64,000 bases of DNA from Mycolicibacterium chubuense (GTDB lineage Bacteria > Actinomycetota > Actinomycetes > Mycobacteriales > Mycobacteriaceae). The notes beneath the pieces were generated by a model that saw only the letters and a program-made list of their open reading frames with translations, was not told where the DNA came from and searched no databases. The stretch's first letter is position 1. Each line of letters opens with the position of its first letter. Positions 48,402 through 58,077 of the stretch are shown in pieces. The DNA is taken from positions 107,566-171,565 of the forward strand of contig NZ_JYNX01000058.1 of NCBI RefSeq assembly GCF_001044255.1, given 5' to 3'. The position numbers and the translations under genes were made by a program.

Positions 48402-48980
48402 GTGGCCGAACCCCAGCTGGTGGTCGGCCTGGGCAACCCCGGCCCGCAGTACGCGCTCACCCGGCACAACCTGGGCTTCCTCGTCGTCGACATCCTCGCC
48501 GACCGCATCGGCGAGACGTTCAAGGTGCACAAGAAGTCCGGGGCCGACGTGGCCACCGGGCGGCTGGCAGGCCGCCCGGTGGTGCTGGCCAAACCGCGCG
48601 TCTACATGAACGAGTCCGGGCGCCAGGTCGGCCCGCTGGCCAAGTTCTACTCGGTGGCCCCGCGGGACGTGATCATCGTCCACGACGAACTCGACATCGA
48701 GTTCGGCCGGATCCGGCTCAAGTACGGCGGCGGGGTGGCCGGGCACAACGGCCTGCGCTCGGTCGGATCGGCGTTGAGCAGCAACGACTTTCACCGCGTC
48801 CGGGTCGGCATCGGCAAGCCGCCGGGACGGCAGTCGGGGGCGTCGTTCGTGCTGGAACCGTTCAACTCCCGGGAGCGCCCGGAGATCGCGACCATCTGCG
48901 AGCAGGCCGCCGACGCGGTCGAACTGCTGATCGGCCAGGGCCTCGAACCGGCCCAGAACGTGGTGCACGCCTGGGCCTGA
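48402..48980 (+). CDS. pth: Peptidyl-tRNA hydrolase
   Basis: The 192-residue enzyme cleaves peptidyl-tRNA released from stalled ribosomes. It has the catalytic His motif [30 protein letters not shown], and [29 protein letters not shown], which matches the family. The GTG at 48402 lies shortly after the rplY stop (operon rplY-pth). The order matches Rv1014c-Rv1015c. Confidence 0.96.
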   Translation: MAEPQLVVGLGNPGPQYALTRHNLGFLVVDILADRIGETFKVHKKSGADVATGRLAGRPVVLAKPRVYMNESGRQVGPLAKFYSVAPRDVIIVHDELDIEFGRIRLKYGGGVAGHNGLRSVGSALSSNDFHRVRVGIGKPPGRQSGASFVLEPFNSRERPEIATICEQAADAVELLIGQGLEPAQNVVHAWA

Positions 48981-48984
48981 CCGG

Positions 48985-49221
48985 CTACCAGGTCAGGACG
49001 ATGCCCGACCGGTTGTTGTTGCGGGGGATCGTGTCGGCGACGTTCGGCGCGCGCGTTCCGGGCACCGTCTTGATCGAGACGCTGCCGTTGGTCTCGCACC
49101 GGGTCAGGCCGCCGGCCTCCTGGCAGGTCGCCTGCGCGACGGCCGTCGGCGCCGAAACAAGGCCGGCGGCAACGCCACTCGCGATCAGTGCCGCCGACGC
49201 GTACTTCCAGAAACTGGTCAT
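48985..49221 (-). CDS. Small secreted protein
   Basis: The 78-residue product has a signal peptide (about 28 residues, ASAALIASGVAAGLVSAPTAVAQA) and a short mature part with a Cys pair (TCQEAGGLTRCETNGSV) that could form a disulphide. GGAG precedes the ATG. It looks like the small exported proteins with unknown function common in mycobacteria. It is convergent with pth. Confidence 0.6.
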   Translation of the reverse strand: MTSFWKYASAALIASGVAAGLVSAPTAVAQATCQEAGGLTRCETNGSVSIKTVPGTRAPNVADTIPRNNNRSGIVLTW

Positions 49222-49247
49222 GGTCACTCCACTTCCGAGAGCGTGAG

Positions 49248-49667
49248 TCACGGGCAGGACGACGCGAGGATGCGGGCAGCCGGGTCGAGTGTCAGATTCG
49301 CCTGGCCGACATGACGGAAGGCGTCCTCGCGTGCCGCCTCCGGGGTGGCGCCCGCGCCGCCCGACACGATGCCGCTGCCGTCGTCGGCCCCGACCGACAC
49401 GATGCAGAACACGTCGTTGGTCTGTTCGTCGCTGCTGCACTGCTCCGCCCCGGCCGCCTGGCAGGCGGCGATCACCGCGGAGGCGGCCATCTCGTTGGTG
49501 GGGCCGGTGGCCGTGAAGCCGATCAGCGTTCCGTCCCGCAGTCCGGATCCGACGGCCCGGGACACCACACCGGTGTCCACTACTCCCCCGGGTCCGCCGG
49601 CCCACGCGGGTGGCGCCAGCGCGACCGCGCACAGCAGTCCGGCCGACAGGCCACGGATCCACACCAT
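49248..49667 (-). CDS. DUF4189-like secreted protein
   Basis: The 139-residue protein has a signal peptide (LSAGLLCAVALAPPAWAGG) and a DUF4189-like domain: AASAVIAACQAAGAEQCSSDEQTNDVFCIVSVGADDGSGI and GATPEAAREDAFRHV, with four cysteines. Function unknown. The ATG at 49667 is chosen because GGAGG lies five bases before it. The small secreted protein gene follows on the same strand. Confidence 0.65.
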   Translation of the reverse strand: MVWIRGLSAGLLCAVALAPPAWAGGPGGVVDTGVVSRAVGSGLRDGTLIGFTATGPTNEMAASAVIAACQAAGAEQCSSDEQTNDVFCIVSVGADDGSGIVSGGAGATPEAAREDAFRHVGQANLTLDPAARILASSCP

Positions 49668-49773
49668 TCGTTCCTCCTCCAGCGGCCACCTCGGCGCAGG
49701 CACAGCGTCTGGCCGGCAGCCAGCCTCATCTAACCTCCGCGCCGGTGATCCCGCGACCGTTCGCCGCGATACG

Positions 49774-50814
49774 TCACCGGCCGCGGACACCCCGGATGCC
49801 GCTGTCGACCCGCTTCACCGGCTTGTGCGGGTACCGCTTGACGGCGTGCGCCTCGGCTTCCGAACCCGGGAGCACGTACAGCGTCTCCACCTTGTCCTGC
49901 AACGGTTTGAGGACGAGATCCATGAACCCCTTGCGGTCATCGAGGTAGGGCTCGATCACCTCCTCCCCCGCCGGGCAGACCGCCAGGCAGTAGGCCGCCT
50001 TGTAGTTCGCCTTGAACGACAGGCTCTGCCACATCGACGCGTTCTCCGAATCGCTGACCCGGGAGCGAAAGTCCTCGGCGTCCTCGCTGTCGGCAACGGT
50101 CTGCACCCAGTCGGTGAAGCCGCCCATGAACTCGCGGTAGTTGTGCACCGAGCACGCGACGAAGTCGAAGTCGCCGTTCTTCTTGATCGCCCCGACCGGG
50201 CAGGCCGCCACGCAGAGCTTGCACTCCAGGCAGGGCGAATAGTCCAGCGGCGCATCGTAAGTGGAGATGTCAGCGGCCACCAGGATCGTGCCGAGCAGGA
50301 TGAAGTTGCCGAATCGCGGGTGGATGACGTTGCGGTGGATGCCCATCACGCCCATGCCCGCGGCGACGGCGACCGGCTTGTGCGCCACCACCCAGATGCG
50401 GCCCGGGTAGCGATCCATCTCCATCGGGAAGGTGGCCGACGGGTTGACCACGCGGTGCCCCGCGTCCTGGAGGATGCGCGTGATGCGGTGGGCGGCCTCG
50501 TTCATGATCTCGCCGCTGCGGTGAAACTCCTGATTGGCGACGCTGCGTGCCGTCGAGCGGACGTTGTCGCGGTTCATCTTGACGACGAGCGAGAGGTAGC
50601 TGACGGCGCCCGGCAGCGCCGCCTGCACGTGCTCGACCTCGGAGGCCAAGGCCGGATCGGCGACGCGGGCGAACCCGACGTCGTCGACGCCCGCCTCCCG
50701 GCAGATCGCGCGCAACCAGTCCGCGTCGATCACGCCGGGAGGACGCGACGGGTGCGCCTGCACCTTCCGGACGGTCGGATGGTCGGCCAGCCGCGGGGGC
50801 AACTTCTGCGCCAT
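49774..50814 (-). CDS. 4Fe-4S protein (QueG/reductive-dehalogenase-like)
   Basis: The 346-residue protein has a ferredoxin-type cluster motif CLECKLCVAACPVGAI and a second CLAVCPAGEE, enough for two 4Fe-4S clusters. The N-terminal VDDVGFARVADP and IPHRFGNFILLG-like segments resemble the QueG/reductive-dehalogenase fold, but there is no secretion signal, and a cobalamin-binding motif is not obvious. Its substrate is unknown. The ATG at 50814 is directly preceded by a palindromic operator, and the predicted -10 hexamer lies seven bases from the ATG, suggesting a leaderless transcript. The ABC exporter genes lie upstream on the same strand. Confidence 0.72.
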   Translation of the reverse strand: MAQKLPPRLADHPTVRKVQAHPSRPPGVIDADWLRAICREAGVDDVGFARVADPALASEVEHVQAALPGAVSYLSLVVKMNRDNVRSTARSVANQEFHRSGEIMNEAAHRITRILQDAGHRVVNPSATFPMEMDRYPGRIWVVAHKPVAVAAGMGVMGIHRNVIHPRFGNFILLGTILVAADISTYDAPLDYSPCLECKLCVAACPVGAIKKNGDFDFVACSVHNYREFMGGFTDWVQTVADSEDAEDFRSRVSDSENASMWQSLSFKANYKAAYCLAVCPAGEEVIEPYLDDRKGFMDLVLKPLQDKVETLYVLPGSEAEAHAVKRYPHKPVKRVDSGIRGVRGR

Positions 50815-50840
50815 GCTGAGTATCGTACACAATACTCAGC
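50815..50840. promoter_or_regulatory. Palindromic operator at the 4Fe-4S gene start
   Basis: GCTGAGTAT (50815-50823) and ATACTCAGC (50832-50840) are perfect 9-bp inverted arms around an 8-base spacer, directly next to the ATG at 50814. A minus-strand -10-like TACGAT (50822-50827) sits inside it. This is the geometry of a TetR-type repressor site. Confidence 0.6.
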
Positions 50841-50849
50841 CTCGCGGTG

Positions 50850-51704
50850 CTAGCCGGACGTGCGGCGCCGGTAGGCGGCCAGCGCGAACGGCGCGAAGAC
50901 CGCGGTCAGCGCCAGCGACCACAGGATGGTCGACAGCACCGGGTGATGCAGGGGCAGTTGCGCATCGGGGGCCGCCGGCCCGCCGTTGCCCCACAGTTCG
51001 CGCATCGCCTGCGCCAACGACGACACCGGGTTCCACTCGGCGATCACCCGAAGCCAGTGCGGCATCGGCTCCGTCGGCACGAAGGTGTTGGCCAGGAACG
51101 TCACCGGGAACAGCACGGTGAACATCACGCCGTTGACCGCCTCGACGGTGCGCATCAGCGATCCGACCAGGATGCCGAACCAGATCATCCCGAAGCCGAA
51201 CACCAGGATCAGGGCGAACGCCAGCACCGCCTCGGCGATGCTGCCGCGGATGCGCCAGCCGATCGCCAGCCCCGTCAGCGCCATCACCACCACGCCCAAC
51301 GACGAATGGATCAGGCTCGCGACGCTGCGCCCGATCAGCACCGACGACCGGGAGATCGGCAGCGAGCGGAACCGGTCGATGATGCCCTTCTCGACGTCGG
51401 CGGTGATGCCCGAGGCCACCACGAACGCCGAGAACACGATGGTCTGCGCCTGGATGCCCGGCAGCAGGAACTCCCGGTAGGAGGCTCCCCCGGTGTTGGT
51501 GATCGACGCGCCGAACACGAACGCGAACAGCAGCACGAACATGATGGGCTGCGCCGTCACGTCGCTGAGCATCTCGGGCATCCGCTTGGTGTGGATCATG
51601 TTGCGCTTCACCATGATCCACGACTGCTGAACCAGATTCGTCGGGCGCGTCGGCACCCGGTCGACGCGCACGGCCGCGGGGTGTTCGGTGTCCAGCGCGG
51701 TCAT
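50850..51704 (-). CDS. ABC-2 type drug exporter permease
   Basis: The 284-residue protein has six transmembrane helices and the ABC-2 features of the DrrB family: LVQQSWIMVKRNM, VLLFAFVFGASI, GIIDRFRSLPISRSSVLIGR, and FVPTEPMPHWLRVIAEWNPVSSLAQAMRELW. It exports a hydrophobic compound together with the ATPase encoded just upstream. Its ATG overlaps the ATPase stop (ATGA). Confidence 0.92.
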   Translation of the reverse strand: MTALDTEHPAAVRVDRVPTRPTNLVQQSWIMVKRNMIHTKRMPEMLSDVTAQPIMFVLLFAFVFGASITNTGGASYREFLLPGIQAQTIVFSAFVVASGITADVEKGIIDRFRSLPISRSSVLIGRSVASLIHSSLGVVVMALTGLAIGWRIRGSIAEAVLAFALILVFGFGMIWFGILVGSLMRTVEAVNGVMFTVLFPVTFLANTFVPTEPMPHWLRVIAEWNPVSSLAQAMRELWGNGGPAAPDAQLPLHHPVLSTILWSLALTAVFAPFALAAYRRRTSG

Positions 51705-52657
51705 GCGCCGACCTCCTCGGATTCGTCGGTACGGTGGCCGGTCAAGCTCAGGAACACGTCGTCGAGGCTGGGCCGGGACAACCCGATGTCGTCGACGCCG
51801 ATGCCGCTGTCGCGGAACCAGCCGGCGACGGCGATCATGTCGTCCAGCCCGTCGGCCGACGCGGTGAGCCGCCGCGCCGCCGCGTCGACGAACACCTCGG
51901 CCCCGGTGCGTCGCAGCAGGTCCTGCGCTGCCGGCAGATCCGCCGCGTCGCCGACCGTGATCACCAGGCTGGCCCGGCCGGCCTGCTGCTTGAGCTGCAG
52001 CGGGGAACCCTCGGCGATGATGCGGCCCTGGTCGATCACCACGATGTTGTCGGCCAGCTGGTCGGCCTCTTCGAGATACTGCGTGGTCAGCAACAGCGTG
52101 GTGCCCTCGGCCACCAGCCCGCGCAGCACCTCCCACAGCTCGCTGCGGCTGCGCGGATCGAGGCCGGTGGTCGGCTCGTCGAGGAACAGCACGGGCGGCG
52201 AGGCGAGCAGACTGACGGCGAGATCCAGCCGGCGGCGCATGCCGCCTGAGTAGGACTTCACCACCCGGTCGCCCGCCTCGGTCAGCGAGAACTGCTGCAG
52301 CAGTTGATCTCCCAGCTTCTCCAGCGCTCGGCGCCGGATGCCGTAGAGGCCGCCGATCATGCGGATGTTCTCCCGGCCCGTCAGCAACTCGTCGACCGTC
52401 GCGACCTGACCGGTCAGCCCCATGTGGCGGCGCACCTGGTCGGGCTCTGCGCGCACGTCGTATCCCGCCACCCGCGCGGTGCCGCTGGTGGGTTCGGTCA
52501 GCGTCGTCATCATCCGCACCGTGGTCGTCTTGCCCGCGCCGTTGGGTCCCAGCAGACCGAGCACGCTGCCCGGCGGGACGGCGAAGCTGACCCCGTCGAC
52601 CGCGGTGTGGTCACCGAACCGCTTGACGAGGTCGATCGCTTCGATGGCCGGGTCCAT
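51701..52657 (-). CDS. DrrA-type ABC exporter ATP-binding protein
   Basis: The 318-residue ATPase has Walker A GPNGAGKTTTV, signature YSGGMRRRLDLAVSL, Walker B VLFLDEPTTGLDP and H-loop LTTQYLEEADQLAD, the layout of daunorubicin-resistance DrrA proteins. The ATG at 52657 starts just before AIEAIDLVKRFG; the longer frame overlaps the divergent gene. It is coupled to the permease through ATGA. Confidence 0.92.
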   Translation of the reverse strand: MDPAIEAIDLVKRFGDHTAVDGVSFAVPPGSVLGLLGPNGAGKTTTVRMMTTLTEPTSGTARVAGYDVRAEPDQVRRHMGLTGQVATVDELLTGRENIRMIGGLYGIRRRALEKLGDQLLQQFSLTEAGDRVVKSYSGGMRRRLDLAVSLLASPPVLFLDEPTTGLDPRSRSELWEVLRGLVAEGTTLLLTTQYLEEADQLADNIVVIDQGRIIAEGSPLQLKQQAGRASLVITVGDAADLPAAQDLLRRTGAEVFVDAAARRLTASADGLDDMIAVAGWFRDSGIGVDDIGLSRPSLDDVFLSLTGHRTDESEEVGA

Positions 52658-52733
52658 GGCCTCGACGGTATCCGCGCCGACCGACATCCGGCCAATGCTT
52701 TTGCCGCGGCAGGCGACGGCGTTGACTGAAACC

Positions 52734-54170
52734 GTGCACGCGGACTGGTTCGCCGCACCGGGATACTGGCTGGCCCGGGAGGTGCTGCAGCGCGGCGTGG
52801 CGGCGGTGTACCTGATCGCGTTCATCGGTGCGGGCCGCCAGTTCCGCGCGCTGCTCGGATGCGATGGCCTGTTGCCGATACCGCACTTCGTCACGCGGGT
52901 GCCGTTCCGGATCGCGCCCAGCATCTTTCACCTGCACTACTCCGACCGCTTCTTCGCCGCGGTCTGCTGGGCCGGCGCGGCACTGGCGGGCGCGATCGTC
53001 GCCGGAGCCGACGACGCGGTCCCGCTGTGGGTGGCGACGCTGGCGTGGCTGACGCTGTGGGTGGGTTACCTGTCGATCGTCAACGTGGGCCAGCGCTGGT
53101 ACGGGTTCGGCTGGGAGTCGCTGCTGCTGGAGGCGGGCGTCCTGATGATGCTGCTGGGCAACGACGAGACGTCCCCGCCGCTGCTGACCCTGTGGCTGCT
53201 GCGCTGGCTGCTGTTCCGCGTCGAGTTCGGCGCCGGGCTGATCAAACTGCGCGGCGATCCATGCTGGCGTGACCTGAGTTGCCTGGACTACCACCACGAG
53301 ACGCAGCCGATGCCGGGGCCGCTGAGCTGGTTCTTCCATCACCTGCCCCGGCCGCTGCACCGCGTCGAGGTGGCCGGCAACCACGTCGCCCAGTTGGTCG
53401 TGCCGTTCGGGCTGTTCTTTCCGCAACCTGTCGCATCGATCGCGGCGGCGGTCATCATCGTCACGCAGCTGTGGCTGGTGGCGTCCGGGAACTTCGCGTG
53501 GCTGAACTGGCTGACGATCCTCCTCGCGTTCAGTGCGGTCGACCGGGCCGCGTTCGCCACGGTGCTGCCCGTGCCCGCGGCTCCCTCAGTGACGGCGACA
53601 CCGGGGTGGTTCGCCGCCCTCGTGATCGCGGGCGCGGCGTCGACGGTGGTGCTGAGTTACTGGCCGGTGGCCAACATGATCGGCCGGGCACAGAAGATGA
53701 ACGCGTCGTTCAACGCGCTGCGCTTGGTGAACACCTATGGGGCGTTCGGCACCGTCGGGCGCGTGCGCCACGAGGTGGTGATCGAAGGCACCGACGCGGC
53801 CCAGCCCACGCCGGATGCGGTGTGGAAGGAGTACGGCTTTCGGGGCAAACCGGGCGATCCGCACCGGATGCCGCGTCAGTGGGCGCCCTACCACCTGCGG
53901 CTGGACTGGCTGATGTGGTTCGCCGCTTTGTCGCCGGCCTATGCGCGAGAGTGGTTCGGACCGCTGATGGACCGGCTGCTGCGCGGCGACCCCGCCACGC
54001 TGCGACTGTTCGGCCACAACCCGTTCCCCGACGCGCCGCCACGCTACGTGCGGGCCCGACTGTACGAGTACCGCTTCACGTCCTGGCGCGAACTCCGCGA
54101 GGACCGGCGGTGGTGGAACCGTGAGCTCATCGGCGACTACCTGCCGCCCACCGGCCGCGAGCGTGCGTGA
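52734..54170 (+). CDS. Lipase maturation factor family protein
   Basis: The 478-residue membrane protein has about eight transmembrane helices and the LMF motifs WLAREVLQRGVAAVYLIAF, FRVEFGAGLIKLRGDPCWRDLSCLDYHHETQPMP (conserved lysine and disulphide region) and EVVIEGTDAAQP with EYGFRGKPGD near the C-terminus. In animals LMF1 helps lipases fold; the bacterial members are poorly understood. The GTG at 52734 fits the family start. Divergent from the ABC exporter. Confidence 0.85.
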   Translation: MHADWFAAPGYWLAREVLQRGVAAVYLIAFIGAGRQFRALLGCDGLLPIPHFVTRVPFRIAPSIFHLHYSDRFFAAVCWAGAALAGAIVAGADDAVPLWVATLAWLTLWVGYLSIVNVGQRWYGFGWESLLLEAGVLMMLLGNDETSPPLLTLWLLRWLLFRVEFGAGLIKLRGDPCWRDLSCLDYHHETQPMPGPLSWFFHHLPRPLHRVEVAGNHVAQLVVPFGLFFPQPVASIAAAVIIVTQLWLVASGNFAWLNWLTILLAFSAVDRAAFATVLPVPAAPSVTATPGWFAALVIAGAASTVVLSYWPVANMIGRAQKMNASFNALRLVNTYGAFGTVGRVRHEVVIEGTDAAQPTPDAVWKEYGFRGKPGDPHRMPRQWAPYHLRLDWLMWFAALSPAYAREWFGPLMDRLLRGDPATLRLFGHNPFPDAPPRYVRARLYEYRFTSWRELREDRRWWNRELIGDYLPPTGRERA

Positions 54171-54218
54171 CGTGCCGTCCACACGCGGCGTGTCGCGTCC
54201 AGACACGCTCGCTCGCGG
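54155..54218. repeat. Dispersed hairpin, copy after the LMF gene
   Basis: A 15-base arm at 54155-54169 pairs with 54204-54218 with one mismatch, and an inner ACACGC-G-GCGTGT lies between. It overlaps the LMF stop codon and sits between convergent genes, so it may terminate both. It resembles the element at 42968-43023. Confidence 0.45.
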
Positions 54219-54227
54219 AAGGAGGGG

Positions 54228-55862
54228 CTAGGTGACCAGCGAGACGGAGGTCGAACGGCGCAGCTTGCCCGACGACGTCTTCGGGATGCTGCCCGGCCCC
54301 AGCACGACGACGTTGCGCGGCCGCATCTCGACCTCGGCGACCACCTCGTGGGCGACCTGGTGCTCGATGCGGCGCACCTCGGCGGGGTCCTGCCAGGCGT
54401 TGGACTCGACGGCGACGGCGAAGGTCTCCCGCGAGTGCCCGGCGTCCAGGCGAACCGCGACCGCACACCCCGGCCGCACACCCTCCACGCGGCCCGCCGC
54501 GCGCTCGATGTCGGTCGGGTAGATGTTGCGGCCGGCCATGATGATGACGTCCTTGACGCGGCCGCAGACCACGACGTGGCCGTCCTCGGTCAGGTAGCCG
54601 AGGTCGCCGGTGTCGTACCAGCCGTGCTCGTCCTGCGCGGGGATGAAACCGCCCATCGTCATGTAGCCCGGCGTCACGCACTCGCCGCGCAGTTCGATGA
54701 CCCCGACGCCGCGCGGCGGCATGACATTGCCGTGGTCGTCGATGACGCGGGCCTCGAGGTCGGTGAGCAGCGGGCCGAGATCGGCCAGCCGCTTGGTGTT
54801 GCCCTTGGTGGCCGGCACGGCGCGGCGCAGCGCGGCCAGCAGGTCGGCGTCGACCTCGTCGACCACCAGGCCCGCGTTGCACGGCGAGAACGACACCGCC
54901 AGCGTGGTCTCGGCCATGCCGTAGGCCGGCAGGATCGCCCCGGGGTTCAGGCCGAATGGCTTGCCCGCGTCCAGCAGGTCCTCGACGTCGGCGGGGTCGA
55001 CGGGCTCGGCGCCCGACAGCGCGAACCGCAACGTCGACAGATCGAACTCGCCGGGCTTGGCCTGCCGGCGCAGCCGCTTGGCGAACAGCGCGTAGGCGAA
55101 GTTCGGGGCGGCGGTCATCGTGCCCTTGTACTTGTCGATGAGCTTGGCCCACAGCAGCGTGTCGCGCAGGAAGTCCAGCGGGGTGACCTTGACCAGCTCG
55201 GCGCCGAAGTACATCGGGATGGTCAGGAAGCCGACCATGCCCATGTCGTGGAAGCAGGGCAGCCAGCTCACCATCACGTCGGTCTCGACGTCGTACTGCG
55301 CGCCGATGAACATCGCCTCGGCATTGGAGTGGATGTTGCGGTGCGTGATCTGCACGGCCTTGGGCGACCCGGTCGAACCGGACGTCAGCTGCATCAGCGC
55401 CAGGTCGTCTTCGCCGACCTCGATCGGATCGATCGGCTCAGCGGCCAGCAGGTCCTCGACGGTCAGGACCGTGATGCCCTTCTCTTCCAGCACGGGGATC
55501 GCCACCAGGAACGGCTCGGAGACGATGACGGCCTTGGCCTCGATCATGCCGATGACGTTCATCGTGTCCTCGGCCCACATCACGAGGTCCGTGCGGGGGG
55601 TGGGCTGGTGCAGCATCGTCAGCGAGGCACCGCGCATCCACAGGCCCTGGGCCGTCGGAGCGATCTCGACGGGAAGCCCGGCGAGCACGCCGACCGCGTC
55701 CCCGCGCCCGACGCCCGCTGCGGCGAGTCCACCGGCGATGCGCCGAGCCCGCTCGTGCACCTCGCCCCAGGTGTGCCGAACCGGCTCATGGGGTTCGCCG
55801 GTGACCATGCCCCGGGTGGTGGTGCGGGCATTGCGGTACATCTTCTCGGTGAACTTGCTCAC
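54228..55862 (-). CDS. pks16: Pks16-type acyl-CoA/acyl-AMP ligase
   Basis: The 544-residue adenylating enzyme activates a fatty or aryl acid. It has the AMP-binding motif [21 protein letters not shown]-type loop ([13 protein letters not shown]), [49 protein letters not shown]-type motifs and the C-terminal lysine in [12 protein letters not shown]. Despite the name pks16 in M. tuberculosis (Rv1013), it has no ketosynthase domain. The GTG at 55862 follows GAGGAGG. A SigA-like promoter lies about 210 bases upstream. Confidence 0.85.
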   Translation of the reverse strand: MSKFTEKMYRNARTTTRGMVTGEPHEPVRHTWGEVHERARRIAGGLAAAGVGRGDAVGVLAGLPVEIAPTAQGLWMRGASLTMLHQPTPRTDLVMWAEDTMNVIGMIEAKAVIVSEPFLVAIPVLEEKGITVLTVEDLLAAEPIDPIEVGEDDLALMQLTSGSTGSPKAVQITHRNIHSNAEAMFIGAQYDVETDVMVSWLPCFHDMGMVGFLTIPMYFGAELVKVTPLDFLRDTLLWAKLIDKYKGTMTAAPNFAYALFAKRLRRQAKPGEFDLSTLRFALSGAEPVDPADVEDLLDAGKPFGLNPGAILPAYGMAETTLAVSFSPCNAGLVVDEVDADLLAALRRAVPATKGNTKRLADLGPLLTDLEARVIDDHGNVMPPRGVGVIELRGECVTPGYMTMGGFIPAQDEHGWYDTGDLGYLTEDGHVVVCGRVKDVIIMAGRNIYPTDIERAAGRVEGVRPGCAVAVRLDAGHSRETFAVAVESNAWQDPAEVRRIEHQVAHEVVAEVEMRPRNVVVLGPGSIPKTSSGKLRRSTSVSLVT

Positions 55863-56082
55863 GACGACCTCCTCGCCGACATCTGCCCCTGTGCACATGC
55901 GCGTTTGCCATGTTCCGCCTGTTGAACGACCTTCGCATGGAGGCGCGCACACGTTTGGGCAGCGGTTTCGTCTCGAATCGGTGATGTCGCCGCGGCGCGG
56001 CCGGATCCGTTCGGACGCCCACCGTCGGTAGCGACGGAGGAATTCGCGTCCACTGCTCGACCGCTAGCTCTCACCGTCGCTC

Positions 56083-56111
56083 ATCTTAGGAGACTCTTAA
56101 GTAACTGCCAA
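56083..56111 (-). promoter_or_regulatory. SigA-type promoter for pks16 with a long leader
   Basis: Minus strand TTGGCA (56106-56111), 17 bases, TAAGAT (56083-56088). The predicted leader to the GTG at 55862 is about 210 bases. The 306-base gap between pks16 and ispE holds nothing else I can name. Confidence 0.45.
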
Positions 56112-56168
56112 ACGCGCGCGTGTATTGAGGCGTTTGTCACAGTTCTGGCGATCCGGTCCCGCGGACGC

Positions 56169-57137
56169 CTACACCGACGCCGACGGGCTCGGCACCACCC
56201 GCGCGCCGTGCACCGGCCCGCTGGCCACCCGCACGGTCCGGCACACGCCGGCGCCCGCCAGTTCGGTGCCGACGTCGACAGCCGAACCGGCCGACGTGCA
56301 CAGGAACGCACAGGTCGGTCCCGACCCGGAGACGACGCCCGCCAACGCGCCGGCCTCGACGCCCGCACGCAGGGTGCGGCGCAGCGACGGGTCGAGCGTC
56401 AGCGCGGCGGGCTGCAGGTCGTTGCCCAGCAACGGCGCGAGCTCGGCCGGATCCCCCGATGCCAGCGCGGCCAGCACCGGCTCGGCGGACTCCAGCCGCG
56501 GCGGCAGCGTGCGGTCCTGCGCTTCGCGCAGCCGGTCGATCTCGGAGAACACCGTCGCGGTCGACAGACCGCCGTCGGAGAACGCGAGCACCCAGTGAAA
56601 GGTGTTGCGGGTCAACACCGTTGCCAGTTCCTCACCGCGCCCGGTGCCGAGCGCAGTGCCACCGTGCAGCGCGAACGGCACGTCGGAGCCCAGCTGCGCG
56701 GCCAACGCGTGCAGGTCGCGCCGCGGCACCCCGAGCTCCCACAACTCGTTCATCGCCACCAGCACCGCGGCCGCGTCGGCGCTGCCGCCCGCCATGCCGC
56801 CGGCCACCGGAATGGTCTTGTCGATGGCGATGGCGACGTCCGGGGCGCGGCCGACGTGCTCGGCCATCAGTTCGGCCGCCCGCCAGGCGAGATTGCGGTC
56901 GTCGGTGGGCAGCGACTCGGCGCCCTCACCCGCCACCTCGAGTGTCAGCACATCCGAGGTGCTGACCGTCACTTCGTCGAGCAGCGACACGGCGTGGAAG
57001 ACGGTGGAAAGCTCGTGGTAGCCGTCCGCGCGGCGGTCGCCGACCTCGAGGTAGAGGTTCACCTTGCCGGGCACGCGGACCGTCACCGAACCGGTGGGAA
57101 CCCACTCCGTAGCCGTATTTCCGTCGCGCGCGGACAT
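56169..57137 (-). CDS. ispE: 4-diphosphocytidyl-2-C-methyl-D-erythritol kinase
   Basis: The 322-residue GHMP kinase phosphorylates CDP-methylerythritol in the non-mevalonate isoprenoid pathway. It has the N-terminal [22 protein letters not shown], the ATP loop [16 protein letters not shown] and the C-terminal [10 protein letters not shown]. In M. tuberculosis ispE follows ksgA and rpfB directly; here a kinase and a permease gene lie in between. Confidence 0.96.
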   Translation of the reverse strand: MSARDGNTATEWVPTGSVTVRVPGKVNLYLEVGDRRADGYHELSTVFHAVSLLDEVTVSTSDVLTLEVAGEGAESLPTDDRNLAWRAAELMAEHVGRAPDVAIAIDKTIPVAGGMAGGSADAAAVLVAMNELWELGVPRRDLHALAAQLGSDVPFALHGGTALGTGRGEELATVLTRNTFHWVLAFSDGGLSTATVFSEIDRLREAQDRTLPPRLESAEPVLAALASGDPAELAPLLGNDLQPAALTLDPSLRRTLRAGVEAGALAGVVSGSGPTCAFLCTSAGSAVDVGTELAGAGVCRTVRVASGPVHGARVVPSPSASV

Positions 57138-57188
57138 CGCACGACCCTAACGCCGCGATGTGACGCGGGCGAACCCTACTCTGGAAGC

Positions 57189-57992
57189 GTGCTTTCGCCG
57201 GGCGACCGCTTCGAAGGCCGCTACGCCGTGGAGGCCGTCATCGGCCGCGGCGGTTCGTCGACCGTCTACCGGGCCCGTGACACCCGGCCACCCGAGCGCA
57301 CCGTCGCGCTGAAGGTGCTCGCCGACCGAGCCCAATCCGCCGAGGCACAGGCCCGGCTGGATCGCGAGTTCGCCGTCGCCCGGGCCATGGCGCAGCCGCA
57401 CGTCATCGAGGTCTTCGACCACGGCCCGGGATGGCTGACCATGGAACACCTCGCCGGCGGGCCGGTCGCCGGGCTGGCCACCATCCCCAACCGCCTCGCG
57501 GCGCTGACCCAGATCGCCGGCGCCCTCGACGACATCCACGGTCGCGGCGTCGTGCACTGCGACGTCAAACCCGCCAACATCCTGTGCCACGCGGACTTCT
57601 ACGCCGACGGCGCGGTGCTGGTCGACTTCGGCACCGCGCACACCCGCGACGAGAAGCCGCGGCCGCACGCAGGCGAGGTGACCGCGTCGCTGCCCTACTC
57701 GCCGCCGGAACTGCTGACCGGCGGGCCGGTCAGCGGCGCCACCGACGAGTATGCGCTGGCGTGCACGGTCGTGGAGATGGTCACCGGAGCTCCGCCGTTC
57801 ACCGCGGCCACCCGCATGGGCCTGACCGCCGCGCAGTTGAACAGCGTTCCACCCCGGCTGTCCCGTCGAATCGCCTGGCTGCCAAGCGCGTTCGACTCCG
57901 TGATGGCCAAAGCCCTGGCGAAGAGGCCCGCCGATCGCTATCAGAACTGCACGCAGTTGATGGCGTTGATTACCCGTATTCTGCGGGACTGA
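57189..57992 (+). CDS. Soluble serine/threonine protein kinase with altered HRD motif
   Basis: The 267-residue protein is a stand-alone kinase domain with no membrane helix or sensor: glycine loop IGRGGSSTVY, VALKVL (ATP lysine), VVHCDVKPANI (catalytic loop), VDFGTAH (DFG) and SPPEL (APE-like). The catalytic HRD is HCD, so Cys replaces the Arg that contacts the phosphorylated activation loop, as in kinases that do not need loop phosphorylation. The C-lobe ends with KALAKRPADRYQNC. The GTG at 57189 is near the predicted start. It lies between ispE and the AnsP-like gene, unlike the contiguous order in M. tuberculosis. Confidence 0.88.
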   Translation: MLSPGDRFEGRYAVEAVIGRGGSSTVYRARDTRPPERTVALKVLADRAQSAEAQARLDREFAVARAMAQPHVIEVFDHGPGWLTMEHLAGGPVAGLATIPNRLAALTQIAGALDDIHGRGVVHCDVKPANILCHADFYADGAVLVDFGTAHTRDEKPRPHAGEVTASLPYSPPELLTGGPVSGATDEYALACTVVEMVTGAPPFTAATRMGLTAAQLNSVPPRLSRRIAWLPSAFDSVMAKALAKRPADRYQNCTQLMALITRILRD

Positions 57993-58077
57993 AACGTCAA
58001 TCGCGTTCTGCCACTCTGTAACCCAGCGTTAACGTCGGCGAATTCCGCCGTGACACGACGGGGCTAGCGTCCCGCCC

